The translations under genes and the position numbers were made by a program. A stretch of DNA of 64,000 nt, from positions 186,001-250,000 of the forward strand of contig CALUXU010000001.1 in NCBI GenBank assembly GCA_944324825.1. Direction: 5' to 3'. This DNA is from Candidatus Gastranaerophilales bacterium (GTDB taxonomy: Bacteria; Cyanobacteriota; Vampirovibrionia; Gastranaerophilales; Gastranaerophilaceae). Under the pieces are notes generated by a model. That model searched no databases, was not told the DNA's origin, and saw only the letters and a list, made by a program, of their open reading frames with translations. Positions 49,001 through 54,700 of this stretch are shown here, piece after piece (the first letter of the stretch is position 1; every line of letters begins with the position of its first letter).

Positions 49001-52000
49001 TGAAATAGCATTAGCATTTGCAGCACTATTATAGGCTGAATTGAGAATGTTTAGACCTCCGCCGCTCGCACCTATAAAGCCGCCGACATTCGTGCCGGAA
49101 AGAGTTGAACCGGAATAGAATGCGTTAGTGATTGTACCGGTACCACTATAACCAATTAAACCGCCAACATTGACTCCGGAAGATGATGACGACACATCAC
49201 CATCGGCATAAACGTTAGTTATTGTAGTAGAACTGGACCCTGACAAAGAACCTATCAAGCCACCGGCAGAAGCTCGAGCAGAACCGGTTATATTACTTGA
49301 AGAGAATGAATTTTTTATAGTACCACCACTAAATTCACCAACTAATCCTCCAACAGTCAATCCTGCATTTGATCCTACAGGTATAGCGAATGTAGTCGAT
49401 GTTATACTAATATCAACAGTTGCCCAAGAATTGGTAATTAGATTGCTTGCACCTGACATACGAGCAACCAAACCAGCTGTATAATCAGCAGAACTATCAA
49501 TTGTTCCGCCATCTACATAAGAATTTATAATAGTTGTATTAAAAGCCTTCCCAATTAAAGCACCGACAAAGCTCGAAGGAGCACAATGACGTGATGTAAT
49601 ATTTACATTTTCTAAACCCACATCCTGAATAGTTGCCCCAGAAGTTTGACCAAAAAATCCAACAAACTGTGATGCACTCTCCAAATTCATTGTCACATTC
49701 TTAATAACATGCCCGTTACCGTAGAAGTTGCCTTTAAATGCAGTATCAATAACGCGACCTATCCCTGCAAAATTCGCAACCGACGACATATCGATATCGT
49801 TTTCGAGGATAAATGATACATTTGTTGTATCTTTGCCAGCATCAACAAGTTCAGCAAGTTTGTTCAAATCGTTGGCATCTTTGATATAATACGTTTCACC
49901 TGAGACAAACCCTGATAATGAAGATACGTAAGTTTTGGTTGTAGTAGTTGATATACTTTCACCGGTGTATTCATATCCATCTTTTGTTCCGGTTTCTGTT
50001 TTGTCATAATATACCTTATCCCCGACTATTGAGAAGTTGAATCCGTTTGATGCACCCTCGACAAGCGCAGTGTATTGGATATTCTTGGCTACATAAGTAT
50101 AGTATTCATCCTCGGTCTTAACCTTGGTCAAGCCGATAACGTCAGCCAGTGTTCCCGATATATCCATATCAGTCTTAATGACAAGCTTGTTACCCGACAA
50201 ATACGCATCAAACGCCATATCATAAGTCGGGTCATAAGTCTTGAGAGTATCGACATAGTCGATTACGTCCTGCAGGGTCGTTGTATCGGAATCAAATGTC
50301 TTGGTCGCATAAGAACCTATCTTCAACGTATAACTGTCCGCAGGCAATCTAGCATCGTTATTCAGAGGATCAGATGCACCAGGAGTCAGCAGCTCTGACA
50401 ATGTAGCGTTCAACGTTGCATCAGTAATATTCCCGAACAAATCAACAAACTCATCCTCAGGGCCTATCAAGCCGTCTGATGTTACACCGTCCGCAGCCGT
50501 TCCGGATTGGTTTGTCGCATTACCGATACTTCCCGTATATGTTATATCTTTACCGGATTCACCCGTACCGTTTTGGATACTTGTAATATATTTCAACGGT
50601 TCATACTCGATATAAGAAATCGGAGAACCAACCATTGTTGTTCCGGTTATCACTTCTTCCGTCAGCATTCCTAATGCCGTCGGTAAAGAACCAGTTACAT
50701 ATCCGCCGCCCGTGATAGAAATTACGCCGTTTTCTATCTTGGCATAAGTCTGACCGCTCGTTCCGTTTGCCGTATTCAAGGCATTATTTATCTCATTCAG
50801 CCAATCACCTATCGTTGCCGTACCGGATGAACCAGCTTCAGAACTTGCCTTGACTATAGTTCCATCCGGTAAATAAATCGCATAATCTCTAAGATTTGTA
50901 TTTATGCCCAAATCGTTAAATGTAGTAGATGCCGTTGCCTCTACATCCTCGGTCTTGGCATATACTGGTGTATTACTCGAAATAGTCGTCTTATAATCTG
51001 TAACGTCAAAACCTAATGCCGTTGCCAGAGTACCGTCTATACTAACACCGGTAATACTTATCGTATTATCAGAATTCAACGTCATACTGCCGCCTGCAGC
51101 AACAATATCATCTCTGATATCCGATAATTTGACATCCGTTGCATACGTATGGGTCGTTCCGTTTATACCCATAAGATAACTCTTGTCATCACCGGTTATA
51201 CTGCCGACTGTTGAATCCCAGCTCAGGTTGCCTTCTTTTTCTCCCATCAATGTAGAAGAACTTGTCGAAGTCATTGATTCAGTAACTTGTAAATTTCCGC
51301 TCGTAATCGTTGTACCGTAAGAGGTTTCGACTAACCCAAGAGCATCAACAAGCGTTCCTTCAAGATGGACGCCGTCAATAACAATATAACCGTCAGAATC
51401 AATACTTGCACTGCCGCCTGCAGCAGTGATATCCGCAAATATGTCATCCAACGTGACACCCGCTGCATAACTTATCTCTGTACCGCCGTCTATTGATAAA
51501 GTATATCCGCCGCCCGCTCTCGGAGCTGCCGCAGGAGCTGCCATTGCACGGGCAGGAGCTGCAGAGAATGTAGATATGCCGCTTGCCCCGCCAAATAACT
51601 CATCAAGTGAAGTACTGCCGTTAGCAACAGTCGTTGCTCCCGGGATATATACAGGGTTGACTGTTGAAAATCTCGTACCGTTTTCCACAGAATCAAATCC
51701 CAATGCACCAACCAGCGTCCCGCTCATTGTTACATCTTCAATACTTATTGTATTATCATCATTGATTGTAAAAGTTCCGCCCGCAGCCTCAATCTGGTTC
51801 TTCAACGTTTGGAGTGTTGTATCTTTTGTATAAGTAGTTGCTGCTCCTCCATCAACACTCAACGTATAATTTGATGTTGTACCCAGAATATCGCCAATCT
51901 TGGATGACAACGTAATATCATGCTCTATTGTTGCATCCATATCACTGCCGGAAGATGACGAATCTGTTACAACCGTCAACGCACCGGAGGTTACACTGGT

Positions 52001-53788
52001 ACCTTGTGTAGTTGCATCAAGACCCAACAGTGCAGGCAATGTGCCGCCCAACGTTACACCCTGTATAGTTACGTTACCGTCTTTGAACGTAACATCACCG
52101 CCTGCAGCTTTTATATCGTTCAACACTGTTTCAAGAGTAGTGTCTTTGCCGTAGGTTTTTGCTGCCCCGCCGTCTATCGTTAACGTTTCATTACCTGTCG
52201 CACCCAGTTTCTCCAACGTGGTATTCAACGTTGCTGATTCCGTATAACTCGTTGTGTTTTTATTCATGCCGAGAGCATCCGCAAGAGTGCCCTCAATATA
52301 ACCGTCATTGATAACTATTTGATGAGTCGTGTCATCAAAACTTGCATCCAAACCGGCATTGCGCAAATCCTCTATCAATTCGTTTATCGTTTTGCCGGAT
52401 ACGTTATTTATATTTCCGGTTAACGCCTTGCCCTCTGAATCATAAGCAACATAATTGTGTGAATTGTTTACCCCCAAATCTGATAACAACGTGTTGCCGT
52501 CAGCATCATAATGTGACTCGTGCGCCGTACTCGTAATTGTAGAACCGTTCTTCGACGGATCCAAACCAAGTACATCAAGCAAGGTCCCGGATATCTCGTT
52601 GCCTTTTGTATCTATTGTAATGACACCTTTGTCGTCTATTTCAAAATCTACATTACCGGCTGCCAAAAGATTTTGTATATCTCCAAGCGTCATGTCCTGT
52701 GTAATATTATGTGTATTGCCGCCAACCGTCAATGTTGTAGTTGCATTGATTCCCATATCGCTTAACTTGGTATTCAAATCCGCAACGTGAACATCTATAT
52801 ATGTCAGGCGGTTACTTTCCATTGCTGTTCTGTTAAATGTTTCTGACAGGTTCAATACATCTATTATATTGCTGCCGCCCGTCACCGCATCAAGGGTCGC
52901 ACCTTTAATAGATATATTCCCCATATCATCTACATCAGCAGATTCTGCACCTACTGCCGATGACATCAAATAGTCAAGGAAATCACCAACAGTGTTCAAA
53001 TTTGCTGCTGTTCCGCCGGCTTTAGTGATTGTATAATTATTTCCGTTTTGAGTGATTGTGTGCTCCACTCCTTCTATCATTACCTTGCCGTCAGTTAGAC
53101 CAAGTTTTGAAAACTCGGTGTCACGGTCTGCATATACCAGTGAACCGGAAATCGCTCCGCTTACCGTATTATCCTGAAGTTTCAAGGCCGATTTGATATT
53201 GGTTGCGCCCTCGTCTATTTCGGACAAGCTTACACCAACTGTGAATGTGCCCTTTTGTTCATTGAACTCCGCAGACACACCTACGTTCTGGAATTTTTGT
53301 ATCAATGAACGGATTGTGTCCTCTGTGGTTACACTAAATGACTGCTGGTTAACAGTAATCGTACCGTTCTTTGCACCCAAAAGACCTATCTGCGTATCCA
53401 GTGTCGCATATTTGACTTCATACTGATTGTAACCGCTCGTAGCCTTTGTTGCTGTCGCCAGACTGTCAACAACAACATCATAAGATTGACGCGCTGCCTC
53501 TGTCGTTGCTGTCGCAGTCGCGATATTCGTATTCGATGATACCGCAAGGTTTTGCATAAACAAATCCATCGTCGGAATACCAAATTGCGAATCAGTTATC
53601 TTAGAAAGACAGCTCTGAAAACTCGAGAAATACGACTTAATCTCGTTGACAACGTTTAATAACGCCTCTTGAGCCTCCTGCTGCTCCTGTAATGACGTAA
53701 TCGTCTGTTGACGAACCGATACCAGAGCATCAACCCAGCCGGAGCTGTCTATTCCGCTTGATAAACCACTGAACGAAATCGTTGGCAC
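34019..53788 (-). CDS. Giant FliD-like protein (6589 residues) with repeated modules and seven GLUG blocks
   Basis: Residues 1 to about 110 (ISFSGLSSGIDSSGWVDALV) are a FliD N-terminal domain. The last 480 or so residues match the body and C-terminus of the 587-residue FliD, including EAGTSNFTDIMGFTT and SSGYFSNMIDSLTRNIDRIE. Between them lie about thirty modules of 70-110 residues built on the pattern T-L-S-x-L-G, T-hydrophobic-x-V-D-G, D-T-hydrophobic-x-D-hydrophobic, G-hydrophobic-x-A-S. Seven blocks of GLUG repeats, each about 300-365 residues, are interspersed. An Ala/Pro-rich linker lies near residues 740-765. There is no signal peptide; export through the flagellar type III channel is inferred. 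The start is GTG with a GGAGGTGA site eight bases upstream, and the frame is unbroken for 19.8 kb. It could cap the filament, form a tip adhesin, or not be assembled at all; the cap role is inferred from the conserved ends. Confidence 0.9.
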   Translation of the reverse strand: MPTISFSGLSSGIDSSGWVDALVSVRQQTITSLQEQQEAQEALLNVVNEIKSYFSSFQSCLSKITDSQFGIPTMDLFMQNLAVSSNTNIATATATTEAARQSYDVVVDSLATATKATSGYNQYEVKYATLDTQIGLLGAKNGTITVNQQSFSVTTEDTIRSLIQKFQNVGVSAEFNEQKGTFTVGVSLSEIDEGATNIKSALKLQDNTVSGAISGSLVYADRDTEFSKLGLTDGKVMIEGVEHTITQNGNNYTITKAGGTAANLNTVGDFLDYLMSSAVGAESADVDDMGNISIKGATLDAVTGGSNIIDVLNLSETFNRTAMESNRLTYIDVHVADLNTKLSDMGINATTTLTVGGNTHNITQDMTLGDIQNLLAAGNVDFEIDDKGVITIDTKGNEISGTLLDVLGLDPSKNGSTITSTAHESHYDADGNTLLSDLGVNNSHNYVAYDSEGKALTGNINNVSGKTINELIEDLRNAGLDASFDDTTHQIVINDGYIEGTLADALGMNKNTTSYTESATLNTTLEKLGATGNETLTIDGGAAKTYGKDTTLETVLNDIKAAGGDVTFKDGNVTIQGVTLGGTLPALLGLDATTQGTSVTSGALTVVTDSSSSGSDMDATIEHDITLSSKIGDILGTTSNYTLSVDGGAATTYTKDTTLQTLKNQIEAAGGTFTINDDNTISIEDVTMSGTLVGALGFDSVENGTRFSTVNPVYIPGATTVANGSTSLDELFGGASGISTFSAAPARAMAAPAAAPRAGGGYTLSIDGGTEISYAAGVTLDDIFADITAAGGSASIDSDGYIVIDGVHLEGTLVDALGLVETSYGTTITSGNLQVTESMTSTSSSTLMGEKEGNLSWDSTVGSITGDDKSYLMGINGTTHTYATDVKLSDIRDDIVAAGGSMTLNSDNTISITGVSIDGTLATALGFDVTDYKTTISSNTPVYAKTEDVEATASTTFNDLGINTNLRDYAIYLPDGTIVKASSEAGSSGTATIGDWLNEINNALNTANGTSGQTYAKIENGVISITGGGYVTGSLPTALGMLTEEVITGTTMVGSPISYIEYEPLKYITSIQNGTGESGKDITYTGSIGNATNQSGTAADGVTSDGLIGPEDEFVDLFGNITDATLNATLSELLTPGASDPLNNDARLPADSYTLKIGSYATKTFDSDTTTLQDVIDYVDTLKTYDPTYDMAFDAYLSGNKLVIKTDMDISGTLADVIGLTKVKTEDEYYTYVAKNIQYTALVEGASNGFNFSIVGDKVYYDKTETGTKDGYEYTGESISTTTTKTYVSSLSGFVSGETYYIKDANDLNKLAELVDAGKDTTNVSFILENDIDMSSVANFAGIGRVIDTAFKGNFYGNGHVIKNVTMNLESASQFVGFFGQTSGATIQDVGLENVNITSRHCAPSSFVGALIGKAFNTTIINSYVDGGTIDSSADYTAGLVARMSGASNLITNSWATVDISITSTTFAIPVGSNAGLTVGGLVGEFSGGTIKNSFSSSNITGSARASAGGLIGSLSGSSSTTITNVYADGDVSSSSSGVNVGGLIGYSGTGTITNAFYSGSTLSGTNVGGFIGASGGGLNILNSAYNSAANANAISGGSLSGVNPMTMESMTNQATMEGLGFTSDNGWVYTPGATPHLANATVTTIGVSLTTSTTIGQLFGDTNSHTLTVQVEGGSSKNITFSSTDTVQSVIDKLAAEGIDASVTADHRFKVFDESRWTLSGDVATKLFGGSGNDVYTYTGNKVTYTETVVTPGAGGNYNYTGESIQWEETITDSGFIESPSNVTGVGEVTARGFISSPVVKSTSGAQTVSSVSNFTSGSTYVIKTAADLNKLAELVNNGKDTTNVSFILENDIDMSSVSNFAGIGTYDSMFKGSFYGNGHVIRNLTMSGSSTNYVGFFNHIRGATIQDVGLEDVNISATSATSVGGLVGFMQNAGTIKNSYVKGGTITGANVGGLVGVVNDLEGVSSTIESSYTDVTVSGSGAGGGLVSMVMSGTLVTNIRKSFALGDVSGSMAAAGLVGGATAINIENSFAMGNITSSDIAGGLVGLGSGYITNTFYAGSSISGTSVGGVVGSTDNSISVGTIFATNVVYNTAAASNGISIGNLSGSASSMTMDQLTNQATMEGLGFTSANGWKFTSGMTPHFGNVTSSAAKTYVSSLSNFVAGETYYIKDANDLNKLAELVNNGADTTNVSFILENDIDMSSVANFAGIGSSSNEFRGNFYGNGHVIKNLTMNNSSGSGVGFFNNVYDGAIIQDLGLENVNVTGNADVGGLVGYATESVVIKNSYVTGNVTGYGNVGGLAGHVDNIRIESSYADVIVTGSNVVTGGLVGLIDNCFSNNNIITNSFAAGTVNGSHYAGGFAGVIQGGSIVSNSYTIAEVKGDDFVGGFVGQIDENSKVSTVYTYGQVSGNHKVGAFAGDSEASTVYTNALCIGIYTGGQIAGNGTANGVINLTFDQMKNQSTMEGMGFTAANGWVYSSGATPHFGNANVTTTGVSLTTSTTIAELFGDSNSHTLTVKVEGGTAKNITFSSTDTVQTVINKLAAEGITASVTSDHKFRVEADNRWTLSGEMAPKLFGGSGNQVYTCTGNKITYDETTTTPGTADPDGFIDAPDIHNPPSGGSGGSSGGTITQTEYYYQGSKVTYGGTSGTAYAASTKISDIRSSAVGTRWYVISDNYTGSTTGFVGQSAMFRYIDINANTTIQDVVDFFNSSAGVQSASYSTLTGEMSVTTQNGYQFHCSGVPFGTDVHLPAEGSGLATPGGTYKVAFGKSAGTPASTATLTTKLSDLGSFLPAGIGFSVTNNGATTDLTFSSTDTISTVVNKLNSLGLEASFLNGALRVSSSYSDFEITTNGLPQRTFVNKLFGGSLPSIQTNTTTIDPNAITESTTLGELGITSGTLSNNGISLVGGSVPERTFTSDNTLGDVFSYLEAGGATVTLNTDGTVSITGNAELSGDLLGQLGITLTSSKKTAVISSLTLTYGEKNLALSDRLSTLGLSGSYTIGTNGTTVLANSTVSNLLAALNGLNTSTSPSPGFGTVGGIGGGNIEGFHGGEYKNVSYDPTTGILEFTITGSGSAAYMPAGTLFSALDMVSRVQATDGSYDTTYQYRLTKPGTNVTTATTLKQIFGDTSTTTHTIKVNGQTGTFSSTDNMGDVIDWLNANVGTASLSAGHFSLEYTPTGSTGLLPGNMQGDLGLWISLKSAKGYETETVYNGTLTKVSGSTSGAQYVSDVDSFVSGETYLIKSVDDLNKLASLVNNGADTTNVSFILENDIDMSSVANFAGIGSSYNEFRGNFYGNGHVIKNLKMNSSAQYVGLFGYTRNATIQDVGLENVNITSTCTFTPSMTGALIAFSVTTDVKNVYVDGGSINSSTMYTGGLIGYINGEYIGTTASAPINITNSYSDVNININSSGSPSGHNTGGLIGASEGAPTSIIITNSFSSSDITGNSQNVGGLIGLGAGVSITITNAYADGNVSSTRTGSNVGGLIGQVQSGSVGTITNAFYSGSTLSGTNVGGFIGTDATSGGGLNILNSAYNSAANANAVSGGSLSGVNSMTMEQLTNQTIMQNMGFTAANGWVYTSGLTPHFGNMTGSAGSTTTVTKDATLSTTVGQLIDGYTTGTIIVNGGSNISVNSSTTIQDIIDAFNNQGIIATWNNGKISLEASSAVSITENNGLINKLFGSTSVSLTGSGGGSDSYTMETSIGSGGSTTTEITHDANLNTTVGQLVDGYSSGTITVSGGTNISVNSSTTIQDIIDKFNDQGIIASWNNGQISLESGTTVTISDSNGLISKLFGTSSVTLNPISSVSGSYTMDKVISGTGTTTNTYTMDASTTIGDLFGDSNSHTFTVNGNDITLSADKTVQDLINALAGYGVTATINDGKMTIGSNSDSLLTVSGDLANKVLGKTGSGSVSVDYETVEKTLSLSTTMSELFWDTNSHDFVITKENGSKTTISLSGNQTVQDLITKLQANGIVATLDSSGKLTFKSNYKWSVSGDLGNKVTEGVMNLTVTPLYTFESEELETYTGHQTVSQMLNSGQTLITGNRYHIASVDDLKALATFVNERGLDTTDIDFVLDGDLNLAGVSGLVPIGTQANAFKGNFYGNGHTISNLKISSTGNFVGLFGKVDGATIRDLGLENVDISGGSQVGALTGYAVDSTIENVYSTGKVTGTGDQVGGLIGDVNSSNVKNVYSTAEVEGNTNVGGLIGHLAHYSVLENVYATGDVRSSASQAGGLVGGVRYGGTIKNAYATGDVYGTQSLGGLVGLFEGVDGAYTYTLDTVYSTGRVVNGSVTGGILLNSGALLGNFANGAKVTVTNAVYNTDLEMAGIGSGSASGLTGLTYVEMQDASRMQGLGFTTAKGWKYISDKMTPVLNSVVVDNTGRTYSGEKLYVRGLTEFEAGDTYYIGTKEDLIRLSELVNAGEDTTGSVFILDGDIDMSGVDFAPIGNTSNAFRGDFYGNGHEISNLTINSSDYHVGLFGTLEGAHIQDVGLVDVSITANTANSTCVGALVGYAMKDSSVENVYVIGGSIKSSASATANTTADIGGLIGGANQTIIVDSYAAVDLNVTGTGVGGFIGRVEDDTTITNSYSTGTVNNYLATGSSILYTGGFAGWASGGNTSKIESSYSTGRVISVSGSAGGFIGHSHGIIDNSYATGFVEGSGKVGGFVGEVSILGATLTGNVYNQSTKLNAAGSGSTSGITGLELSQMWEKDTMEGLGFTADKGWNYTDNTTPFLNTNNTMVNGDKTYVRDAQSFDSGEVFYIGTAQDLQKLAQLVNNGAVTTGVTFVLDADITMSGTAFESIGTSAEKFNGVFMGNGHTISGLTTGLFGDVEDAIIRDVGLENVNINATANSTGALAGSAEGTTEIVNSYAKGTITSSKSNIGGLVGSLNSTSSIKSSYAEVNVTGSASVGGLVGLSAGTIENSSATGTVKALSSTAGGFVGRTTGGSITNSFAAGNVTASSAAGGFVGSASGTTITGSYAAGIVSGGSGFIGSVSGSNSFSGNVYNNANSAGAGGGTGVSIDDIKSQSKMEALGFTSDKGWVYYEGQAPQLRGKDTSKQYTVDASLDSILANLGSTTISKDITVEVNGTTQTKHFNDTDTVQDVMDWLNGISGVTAVFDEATSKLTISTDDGEMNVTGGLANTLFGGYANKVLDKITQNTDSSHLMAAGSDAIITEDTTVKQLLNSNNSASIGYIDEDGSTVMESFDPDQTLKEVLDWLNAHGFNASITNGVFTAVKEDGSQTDLLGAIGSALKGVDGTTTSTPSGYVSDVLTSVTGEKATGTTQLSALGIDSGNIHIQDASGKIVQTIQINNNMTVNDVATLLSAYGITMSINDGKVTVATDGPVKLVDGSSNMVSQMQLDNWIETKSKLTNTSTVAEMGFSQGASLGVIIDGRPTTISFRADDTLDDIITRLKTLGIEASVDADGKFTATSDKGFMLTDELGVYLTQNSVDGYVNFANGYKSENPVESPGNSTILTEDSLVGDILGTGEGGILRLTLDENNVVDLQYNADDTMQDIMVDLAAYGIETQIKNGVLTAVNLNRTFSFSGDIGKAISGNTPLYENIETGYISKDLSYETVETANMNSTMKELGILGGQIHILNSEGGMVTTLEVDESFTVSQIRSMLSPYGFNLTMDSNGKVSMTSSEGYSVSDGTSNLAAVMGLDNWNQTTEKLALDTTISEMGFKDGADLNLFLDGAVMNVLSFDADQTLQDVIFALSAYGIDASVDANGKFSAVSKDHTFIMSSTLGSFLTKGTSGYVNDDTGYQTVEALEEEKPYTVNSSEKLGYEKLMSADSTLASLGYENGGSVIVNLDGGTYYTLSFLGTDTVQDVIYALSPYGITAEVGADGKFNAVSTDHSFTLTGNVGNFLTSGGAYQNEVTGYETDPITFETTEKVTLDTKLSDLGVSHGDLNIMKDGKVTGSTINITDDTTVGQLFNAIKVYGMEGKIMTDTNGDTYIRISADSNTYLADGTANIVSGLGLVEIRQGDFEGNVIYWEDDTDSGLITEDMLLSTLDKNGYIAQGSLIFETGTGDEAVQHIINITADETVGSLIKKFQDAGINASLSNGVIKISSGLDGITFTGGTSGLVNTIGLDIEDVDVYASSSSALTYEGNVHYSAANYATGDTLLSIVNATEGDMSVFVDGVKCTIHVDPNQTFADLFAQISSTVAARTGLNIKAGFLDKEGNIVVNPTDDKNTGIVAFEIEEGHELVIGASNDTTNFATIANLNKTDFNQITGSRSLYRVNVNSLLTESGLYRDGDITEGTFKIGDAEFTIDSTTTLASLIDQINRSQTAYATAYWDTLSGTMVIQSTLTGASLINIEAGTSNFTDIMGFTTVTDTGASALVTSSQTLGKNAVIRINGTTVTATSNVITSDVSRIKGLTINLKDVSEGETVTITVEQDDEAIFNAVSDTIDAYNAMMEALNKELSDKSTLGNEALLKLMRNNLKRLMTSSLSGAYVFKNLAAIGISTGEAQDSITLDVTSLMIDKDTFMNALDTDSDAVKALLVGTQTNPGIFLQANNIVESSIKSSGYFSNMIDSLTRNIDRIEEKINKTNDEINKYRDRLERQFHNMELTISGLQNAYSAFLN
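38630..41715 (-). repeat. GLUG blocks 5-7 of the giant protein
   Basis: Three solenoid blocks, essentially back to back, at about residues 4025-4373, 4385-4733 and 4745-5053. They have the same opening segments (for example FEAGDTYYIGTKEDLIRLSE) and GLUG units with YATGDV or YSTGRV ends. They are more divergent from each other than blocks 1-4 are. Confidence 0.85.
42320..42995 (-). repeat. Tandem 339-bp module pair in the giant gene
   Basis: Two successive modules of 113 codons (both with SVNSSTTIQDIIDxFNxQGI) share an exact stretch around AGTAGTAGAACTGTTCAC, at 42542 and 42881 on the plus strand. This is a recent in-frame tandem duplication. Confidence 0.75.
43015..44116 (-). repeat. GLUG block 4 of the giant protein
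   Basis: At about residues 3225-3591. It has the same opening (FVSGETYLIKSVDDLNKLAS) and the same VGGLIG...ITNAY units. Its end shares a perfect 60-bp stretch with block 1. Confidence 0.85.
43163..43222 (-). repeat. 60-bp perfect direct repeat, copy 1
   Basis: Identical to 49007-49066. The copies are 5844 bases apart, a multiple of three, so recombination would delete 1948 codons in frame. Confidence 0.85.
46320..49930 (-). repeat. GLUG blocks 1-3 of the giant protein
   Basis: Three solenoid blocks at about residues 1287-1643, 1808-2150 and 2152-2490. Each opens with a segment such as FVSGETYYIKDANDLNKLAE and VSFILENDIDMSSV, then F-x-G-N-x-H-V-I-x-N-L, followed by repeated VGGLVG...I-x-N-S-Y units. 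Each closes with M-E-G-L/M-G-F-T-x-x-N-G-W. A FliD-type module separates blocks 1 and 2; blocks 2 and 3 are back to back. Confidence 0.85.
49007..49066 (-). repeat. 60-bp perfect direct repeat, copy 2
   Basis: Identical to 43163-43222. Both lie in the last units of GLUG blocks 1 and 4 and code for the same residues. Confidence 0.85.
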
Positions 53789-54033
53789 TAAATACTCACC
53801 TCCTCTCGCAAGAAGATAAGCTGTTGTTGATTAAATTGAACCAATCCGCCCAAAACAAACTGATTCCACACTCTCCCCATAATCTCAATGAAGCGCACAC
53901 AGCAGAATATTATATAATCACTTACGGGGGTAATTATACCATTAATATCCTTACATTCTGTTGTTCCGTGGCTGCAAATGCGGCCTAAGGCACGTTTATT
54001 CAACGATACGCTCCATAAATAAAATGATATCAT
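53788..54033 (-). CDS. Possible 81-codon leader reading frame before the giant gene
   Basis: An open frame in the leader of the giant gene. Its TAG stop overlaps the giant gene's GTG start by one base (TAGTG), which would allow translational coupling. The translation has a hydrophobic, Cys-containing middle and no recognised domain, and the ribosome site before its ATG is poor. It may be a chance frame through a long untranslated leader. Confidence 0.25.
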   Translation of the reverse strand: MISFYLWSVSLNKRALGRICSHGTTECKDINGIITPVSDYIIFCCVRFIEIMGRVWNQFVLGGLVQFNQQQLIFLREEVSI

Positions 54034-54060
54034 CCTGATAGTTGCAAACTATATATACCC

Positions 54061-54089
54061 ATTATATCGCATGTGTGTACATTTTACAA
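54061..54089 (-). promoter_or_regulatory. Promoter of the giant FliD-like gene
   Basis: On the minus strand: TTGTAA (54089-54084), a 17-base spacer, and a perfect TATAAT (54066-54061). The predicted start near 54054 gives a leader of about 265 bases. It is sigma70-type, like the ordinary fliD promoter. Confidence 0.65.
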
Positions 54090-54199
54090 CTGTTTCCGCA
54101 TGGAAAATATTACAATTCGTAACATATAAAACAAGTGATTAAGTGACTAGGTGATAAAGTGACTAAGGGGTGAGTAGTGAAGAAGGAATGCGGCTATGA

Positions 54200-54582
54200 A
54201 GTTAGGCAGCTAAGATAATTGGCGCTCCGAATATTACAATAATTTCGCCTAGCTTCCTGACTTCATAGCTGCTTCGCGACTTTATTCAACGAGTAGGCGC
54301 AGCTATAGTCAGGCAATGCCTGACCTACGAATCTTTAGAATAGTGGGCTTTCATCCCTCTCAGAGGGAGAGGGATGAATTTCTTAGTGAACGGTAGTGAA
54401 CTTAGAAATTCGGGTGAGGGTAAGTCACACCAAAAACAAACCTTTCAATCAACCCTCACTCGCATCTGTAGTTTTCACTTTGTTCAAACACATCTGCGGC
54501 CTCTCCCCCAAAGAGGCAGAGATTCAGCCCAACATTAATGTTTTGTCGGGGGACACTTCAAGAAACCCCAACCTACAATGCT
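54200..54582. repeat. Left arm of a long inverted repeat
   Basis: The core 54337-54520 (184 bp) is a perfect inverted copy of 57306-57489. Outer similarity continues at 54205-54270 (GGCAGCTAAGATAATTGGCG...) and inner similarity at 54560-54580 (GAAACCCCAACCTACAAT). The core contains ATCCCTCTC/GAGAGGGAT and other hairpins. No gene is visible in it; the 54100-54200 stretch before it has short AAGTGAYTA repeats. Confidence 0.9.
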
Positions 54583-54584
54583 GC

Positions 54585-54613
54585 TTGACAAATCATACAT
54601 CGTAGTAAATAAT
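54585..54613 (+). promoter_or_regulatory. Promoter of the small antisense RNA
   Basis: A perfect TTGACA (54585-54590), a 17-base spacer, and AATAAT (54608-54613). No reading frame follows; a strong terminator comes about 80 bases later. Confidence 0.7.
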
Positions 54614-54619
54614 ATAAAT

Positions 54620-54700
54620 ATAGGGTGGCAGTTTACCAGACTGCCGGATGCCCTTAGGAGTCTGAACGGTTCTTATTTATTTAGGTAAGAACCGTTTTTT
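54620..54700 (+). ncRNA. Probable antitoxin small RNA of a type I toxin-antitoxin pair
   Basis: A predicted RNA of about 80 bases between a good promoter and the terminator AACGGTTCTTA / TAAGAACCGTT plus T6 (54665-54700). A second hairpin, GGCAGT / ACTGCC, lies at 54627-54645. The RNA is fully antisense to the last nine codons and 3' part of the small hydrophobic peptide gene on the other strand. This is the layout of TxpA/RatA- or Fst-type systems, in which the RNA blocks or destabilises toxin mRNA. It has no open frame of its own. Confidence 0.6.

Noticed and set aside
38630-49930. Regularly spaced repeats that might suggest a CRISPR array
   Set aside because: The repeats are coding GLUG units of variable length and sequence in one long frame, not short identical repeats with unique spacers.
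34551-53426. Many plus-strand frames inside the giant gene
   Set aside because: All are antisense shadows of a repeat-rich gene with biased composition; none has a ribosome site with a plausible product.
54396-54605. Plus-strand frame of 69 codons in the left inverted-repeat arm
   Set aside because: It has no protein-like composition; it reads through hairpins and into the small RNA promoter, and the mirrored copy does not preserve it in context.
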